NCBI GenBank assembly: GCA_002431845.1
Contig: DJEH01000151.1
Location: forward strand, 1,714-12,011
Reading direction: 5' to 3'
Length of the DNA stretch: 10,298 nucleotides
Origin: Prevotellaceae bacterium UBA5903
Lineage (GTDB): Bacteria; Bacteroidota; Bacteroidia; Bacteroidales; Bacteroidaceae
Shown: positions 6,532 through 10,298 of the stretch, in pieces
Layout of the letters: each line of letters begins with the position of its first letter
Position numbering within the stretch: position 1 is the stretch's first letter
Position numbers and translations under genes: made by a program
Notes under the pieces: generated by a model
What the model was told of the DNA's origin: nothing
Seen by the model: only the letters and a program-made list of their open reading frames with translations
Databases searched by the model: none

Positions 6532-7203
6532 CTACACATTGAAATAGCATACATCAAAGTCTGTGGCTTGAGCGTACGAGGTTAAAAGCCGTTTCACGTA
6601 TTCGGCAGCTTCTTTAAGGCTCTCTTGTTTACCATCATAAGCATTGATAAGCACAAGCAGATGTTTCGTTGTTAGCTGCGTCATAGTTCGTGTAGAGTCG
6701 CTTGTAGGAGTGGCAAATGCTCCAGCACCATCACGATAAACGGGCAGATTCTCAATGTTTATTACGCCTCTTCCAATGCCTTCGTATGGTTCGCCTTTAT
6801 GTCCTATGCCAAGTGTAATGGCGTTGCCTTGTAATTGGTCCATGTCTATTGCTCCAGCAGCATAGCCCGAGTGGAGAGACAGCAAGTTTACGATGTCTAC
6901 TATAGTATTTATCTTATATAAGCCTTTACCCTGAATGGCTCTTCTTGAAAGTTGCTCACATGCAGGGCGGTATCTGCTAGGATCTTTACCGAACACACGA
7001 TAGGCTTGGCGTGTGGCGTTTATGCCAGAACGCTCTTTAATAGACGACGTATCAAAGTGTTGCTGCAAATAGGTGAGTTCATCGTTAATTTCGTTCCATA
7101 AAGAAGCTGAAGTCTCACTATTATGTGCAGTGCACATAACTGCTGCCCCACAAAATTTGGGGCATAAATTAGTAAATTTAGGGTCAATACTGATTTGTAA
7201 CAT
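6532..7203 (-). CDS. Stand-alone B3/4 domain protein (PheRS beta-like)
   Basis: A 223-residue soluble protein resembling COG3382/PF03483, the B3/4 domain otherwise found in the beta subunit of phenylalanyl-tRNA synthetase, where it forms the editing site that deacylates Tyr-tRNA(Phe). Diagnostic stretches are RQAYRVFGKDPSRYRPACE (65-83), LSRRAIQGKGLYKINTIVD (85-103), NLLSL (106-110), the DMDQLQGNAI segment (120-129) and DSTRTMTQLT (169-178). It covers essentially the domain alone and lacks synthetase core, signal peptide or membrane segment, so it is cytoplasmic. A role in clearing mischarged tRNA or a related ester is possible but not shown; many free-standing members have no known function. 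The start ATG at 7203 has AAGAAAG about 5-10 bases upstream. No clear own promoter was seen, and it lies 95 bases after the stop of the large fusion gene, across a terminator. Confidence 0.85.
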   Translation of the reverse strand: MLQISIDPKFTNLCPKFCGAAVMCTAHNSETSASLWNEINDELTYLQQHFDTSSIKERSGINATRQAYRVFGKDPSRYRPACEQLSRRAIQGKGLYKINTIVDIVNLLSLHSGYAAGAIDMDQLQGNAITLGIGHKGEPYEGIGRGVINIENLPVYRDGAGAFATPTSDSTRTMTQLTTKHLLVLINAYDGKQESLKEAAEYVKRLLTSYAQATDFDVCYFNV

Positions 7204-7234
7204 ATATTACTTTCTTCGCTTAAAGCACCTACTT

Positions 7235-7290
7235 AAAAAACAGAGATGCTCAATTTTTATGCTGGTTACAACATGCTGAGCATCTCTGTT
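7235..7290 (-). terminator. Intrinsic terminator of the fusion gene, upstream of the B3/4 gene
   Basis: Read on the minus strand, AACAGAGATGCTCA (7290-7277) pairs perfectly over 14 bases with TGAGCATCTCTGTT (7252-7239). The run of six T at 7240-7235 overlaps the end of the stem. The loop contains a second 6-bp hairpin (7274-7269 with 7264-7259, one G-U pair). It begins 8 bases after the stop at 7299, so it ends the fusion transcript or lowers read-through into the B3/4 gene. Confidence 0.9.
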
Positions 7291-7298
7291 AGAGAAGT

Positions 7299-10298
7299 TT
7301 ATTTCTGCTTTAGATTATTTATATCTTTAATTTCTGCATCAATGTAATAATGCTTTAAAATATCGGTGTAGTTATAGCCTTTGTCTGCCATAACAGCAGC
7401 ACCTATTTGACACAAACCTACGCCATGTCCCCAACCAGCACCAATGAGTACAAATTTCTGAGGAACGTTGGTATGTTCGTCCAAACCATGACGTTCAACA
7501 ACAAATGCTGAACTATAAAGGTGTGTATCTGATAGCAATCTTCTTATCTCCAATTCCTTGCCCACAACGAGCTGACCTTCAGTTCCCACAATACGCAAGC
7601 GAATGATGCGTCCACTTGCACCGCGTTCAACAGGTTGCAAGTCAATGATACTGCCAAACTTTTGTTCAGTTCTCTTCTCTATGAGTTCGCGCACTTTCTC
7701 TTGCGATAGCTCAACACGCCATCGGTAAAAGTCGGGAGTCTCCTGGTCGTAAGAGTTGAGCACTTGTTTAAGCAGATGCACATCGTGAGTGTTGCAATAA
7801 GCTTGTGGCGATGTTCTAATCCACTTTTCGGCTTCTTCCTCTATGGTTAGGTCTGGCATTCCGTCTTGTTCGGCATCGCGTATAGGCTGTAGGTAATGGT
7901 AGTCAGTGTTTCCCCAGCAACTGCTAAATCTTTCAGACACGCCACCACAACATTTTGAGAAACGAGCATCACACAAATGGCCATCATAGATAAGTACCTC
8001 GCCCATAGTCTCTTTAACAGCTTGCTTCACTTGGGGAGAGGTGGCACGAGTAATACCTTGATACCTTTGGCAATGGTCGTCAGCACATACGTCGTATAGT
8101 GTATGGTCAGAACGGTCGTGCCAACGCAATACCTCGCCAGGGTGGTGAACAAAGTTGAAAAAATCGTTTGAACGGCCCTCGCCCTCTAATCGATGAAGCA
8201 TTTGGCTGTAAACCCAACTGCGCGACACAACGGCATGCGACTTTAAGAGTCCGATAGATGATGTCGCACTCATTTCTGATGAAATAACGCTCTCCAAATA
8301 CGACTCTACCGAGAGTTCGTTGATTACCACAAGCTTTTCTTCATCTACAATCAGTCTTAATTTACCTCTAAAGGTTTGGGGCTCTTTCCTTTCCCAATGA
8401 AAACCAATACCGATAGTTACATCCTGCAGTGTAAACGAACAAGCCTCTGCATCGTCGGGAGTAAAGCATAGCTCATTGTAAATGTTACCATTCCATGCAA
8501 TGCCGCCTTCAACGCATTCTACTTCTTGCTCATCAATTACACTCTCACCCTTGGCTGTAAAAGTGCCGTTCAGTCTGAATTTAACTTTTGCTGCATGCAA
8601 GATGCCCACCATTATGTTGCGATGCGATAGCGTTTTAAGCAACTCTGTTTCTTTTTGTGCAGAAGTAGCAGCTGCTGCACTACCACCTAATTTACCTTTA
8701 TGGAGTTTATGCGCAATAGTGTTCATTTCGCCTTCGCTTATCGTTACTTCGCGCAGTATGCTCTTAGCCATTTTGGGTGTAAGTTTTTCAAAGTCTTCAG
8801 GGCGTGGTGTGATGAGTAAGCCTCCCATGTCAATAGATCCTGGACTAACCAAACATTGCGCCTTGCCTTCTGCTGCATAGCAATTAGGTCGATGTTTCTT
8901 CCTTACAAAGACAACTGTAACGATGTAATCAGCTTGCGAGGGGCCACCATCTTGTCGCCAACTCAAGATATTTACATCTGGTTCTTGTCTTTGATTTTCA
9001 ATAGGCAACACATTCCATAGTTTATTTAATAGCAAGGGTTGGTTTTCGCTGGCAGGTCCCTGTATCACAAAAGCAGGACATGCATATCCCTTAAGCATAA
9101 ATATGCCTCCCTTTTGCGGATTATAACCCTGTTCTTCAAGTTCAGCCTCCTCTTCCTTGTTTGATGGATAAATGCGTTCAAGACTATTTTCGTAGAGTTT
9201 CCAATCCTTTTCGATAGGCACATAGCCACGGCACCCTGCTTGCAAGTGTGCATGATCTGGCGCTGAGGCCCCACAACGAGCACCATTGTAAAAGACAAAC
9301 ATACCAGGAAGGCCCCAAGCAATTTTATCTATTAAAGGTGCAAAGAGCGCGAATTGTTGCGGCAAGTGCCTACGGGTTGGGATAGTGAGATGAAAGGGCA
9401 GAATAGGATAGGGGTTCACCAATATTTGCAAGCTACCCAACACTGGTAGAGCGTTTTGCTCCTTAGGACGATTAGTGTCGCACAAGAAGCAAGCTCGTTT
9501 ACGCAGCGTTTCCTTATCTATTTTAGCTCCTGTACTTACAATACGCGAAGGGTTAAATTGCACTCTCAGTTCACCATTGTCAAGAGGCAATGCTTTTGTT
9601 TTCACCTGTTCTGTAAGCGCATCATATCGTTGTTGAGCTTCGTGCCATTGGTTAAGTTGCTTACGAAAAAAGTCATCCACCTCGCCCTTTTCCAATGGGT
9701 GGTTCCATTTGCTTATAAGAGCCTTACGAGCTCGCAGTTCAATCGTTCTGATTGTATCTTTATAAAGGTTATTTCGGTTTTGACGGTCAATGCTAAGCGC
9801 TGCATCAGAGTTTCCCTCCCAACGTCGGCAAAGATACACCTCGGTAAATATACGAGCAATACGATAGTGCCGTGAAAAGGCCAAACCCAATGCATAGTCC
9901 TCGCCATAACTTGTGTTAGGGAAACCTATGCGACGCAATATGTCGGTGCGAAAGGCGCGTGGTGCACCTAATCCGTTAATGCGTAGCGCATTGTTGCGTC
10001 CGTTTTCAGCGGTCCATTCTTTGTGTGCAATCAGTCCTGGAGGTAAAGTTTCCAAGTCAAAATTTACCATTCGGTAACTACCTATCACCATTGCCGCATG
10101 TTGGTTCTTAAAGGCACTAACAATTTGCGAAAGCGTAGCATCCGACGAGTAAAGGTCGTCAGAGTCAAGCTGCACAGCATATCGTCCACAATGAGCAGAA
10201 CGAATGGCCATGTCCCAACATCCACCAATGCCCAAGTCAGTACGCTGAGGTTGAATAAGTATCACCCGTTTATCGTTGAGAAATAGCTTTACCCTTTC
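7299..10298 (-). CDS. GT2 glycosyltransferase / DUF4922 HIT-like / SpoIID-LytB fusion protein (5' end outside window)
   Basis: The frame stays open to the right edge, so at least 999 residues are encoded and the true start is outside. Residues are numbered from an in-frame GTG at 10265-10263. Residues 1-200 are the later part of a family 2 glycosyltransferase: DSDD (34-37) is the nucleotide-sugar/metal motif, and GED (121-123) matches the acceptor-side acid region. The first GT2 beta strand is missing, which confirms the truncation. Residues about 225-560 resemble DUF4922, a GalT/Ap4A-phosphorylase-like HIT domain, with C259-F-L-C262 and H338-A-H340-L-Q342. Residues about 620-980 are SpoIID/LytB: ESYLESVISSEMS (654-666, with E664 at the catalytic position), AVVSRSW (678-684), a Cys/His site near C727 and H731, RFSKCCGGVSE (768-778), and GAGWGHGVGLCQIGA (942-956). 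SpoIID of Firmicutes cleaves stripped peptidoglycan glycan. No transmembrane segment separates the domains. Combined function unknown. Confidence 0.9.
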   Translation of the reverse strand, partial: ERVKLFLNDKRVILIQPQRTDLGIGGCWDMAIRSAHCGRYAVQLDSDDLYSSDATLSQIVSAFKNQHAAMVIGSYRMVNFDLETLPPGLIAHKEWTAENGRNNALRINGLGAPRAFRTDILRRIGFPNTSYGEDYALGLAFSRHYRIARIFTEVYLCRRWEGNSDAALSIDRQNRNNLYKDTIRTIELRARKALISKWNHPLEKGEVDDFFRKQLNQWHEAQQRYDALTEQVKTKALPLDNGELRVQFNPSRIVSTGAKIDKETLRKRACFLCDTNRPKEQNALPVLGSLQILVNPYPILPFHLTIPTRRHLPQQFALFAPLIDKIAWGLPGMFVFYNGARCGASAPDHAHLQAGCRGYVPIEKDWKLYENSLERIYPSNKEEEAELEEQGYNPQKGGIFMLKGYACPAFVIQGPASENQPLLLNKLWNVLPIENQRQEPDVNILSWRQDGGPSQADYIVTVVFVRKKHRPNCYAAEGKAQCLVSPGSIDMGGLLITPRPEDFEKLTPKMAKSILREVTISEGEMNTIAHKLHKGKLGGSAAAATSAQKETELLKTLSHRNIMVGILHAAKVKFRLNGTFTAKGESVIDEQEVECVEGGIAWNGNIYNELCFTPDDAEACSFTLQDVTIGIGFHWERKEPQTFRGKLRLIVDEEKLVVINELSVESYLESVISSEMSATSSIGLLKSHAVVSRSWVYSQMLHRLEGEGRSNDFFNFVHHPGEVLRWHDRSDHTLYDVCADDHCQRYQGITRATSPQVKQAVKETMGEVLIYDGHLCDARFSKCCGGVSERFSSCWGNTDYHYLQPIRDAEQDGMPDLTIEEEAEKWIRTSPQAYCNTHDVHLLKQVLNSYDQETPDFYRWRVELSQEKVRELIEKRTEQKFGSIIDLQPVERGASGRIIRLRIVGTEGQLVVGKELEIRRLLSDTHLYSSAFVVERHGLDEHTNVPQKFVLIGAGWGHGVGLCQIGAAVMADKGYNYTDILKHYYIDAEIKDINNLKQK

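Noticed and set aside
8482..8880. A 132-codon plus-strand frame inside the fusion gene
   Set aside because: It is the antisense shadow of a well-supported coding region and has no family resemblance.
10263..10265. GTG as the true start of the large fusion protein
   Set aside because: The frame stays open to the window edge, and the first part of the GT2 fold, normally tens of residues ahead of the DSDD motif, is missing; the start must be further right.

Overview
The window looks like a chromosomal segment from a Bacteroidales bacterium, most likely Prevotella or a close relative. The evidence is Bacteroidota-type promoters (TAnnTTTG at -7), the lack of strong Shine-Dalgarno sequences, a secreted nuclease ending in a type IX secretion (T9SS)-like sorting tail, and protein families typical of Bacteroidales (DUF4922-like HIT protein, B3/4 domain protein). 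I see no tRNA, rRNA, CRISPR array, transposase or phage gene. The assignment to genus is inference.

Layout, left to right: (1) 1-39, minus: the first 13 codons of an exported protein that leaves the window, with a good promoter at 70-104. (2) 340-2100, plus: a secreted endonuclease I family enzyme with a chitobiase-like C-terminal domain, an unassigned domain and a T9SS-like tail, followed by a strong terminator. (3) 2460-3617, minus: nagA, N-acetylglucosamine-6-phosphate deacetylase, with its own terminator. (4) 3790-5097 and 5112-6443, plus: a two-gene operon of an NhaC-family Na+/H+ antiporter and a membrane-anchored penicillin-binding-protein/class C beta-lactamase-like serine hydrolase. 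It is divergent from nagA, with overlapping promoters, and ends in a 23-bp dyad. (5) 6532-7203, minus: a stand-alone B3/4 domain protein. (6) 7299-10298, minus, cut by the window edge: a large protein fusing a family 2 glycosyltransferase, a HIT/GalT-like DUF4922 domain and a SpoIID/LytB domain.

How the genes relate: several products touch cell-envelope or amino-sugar metabolism. NagA handles GlcNAc-6-P from peptidoglycan or host glycans, the serine hydrolase has a fold used on peptidoglycan peptides, and SpoIID domains act on peptidoglycan glycan strands. They lie in separate transcription units, so a shared pathway is only a suggestion. The most unusual object is the three-domain fusion: two of its domains normally work on cytoplasmic nucleotides or nucleotide sugars, while SpoIID domains normally work outside the membrane, and no transmembrane segment is visible between them.
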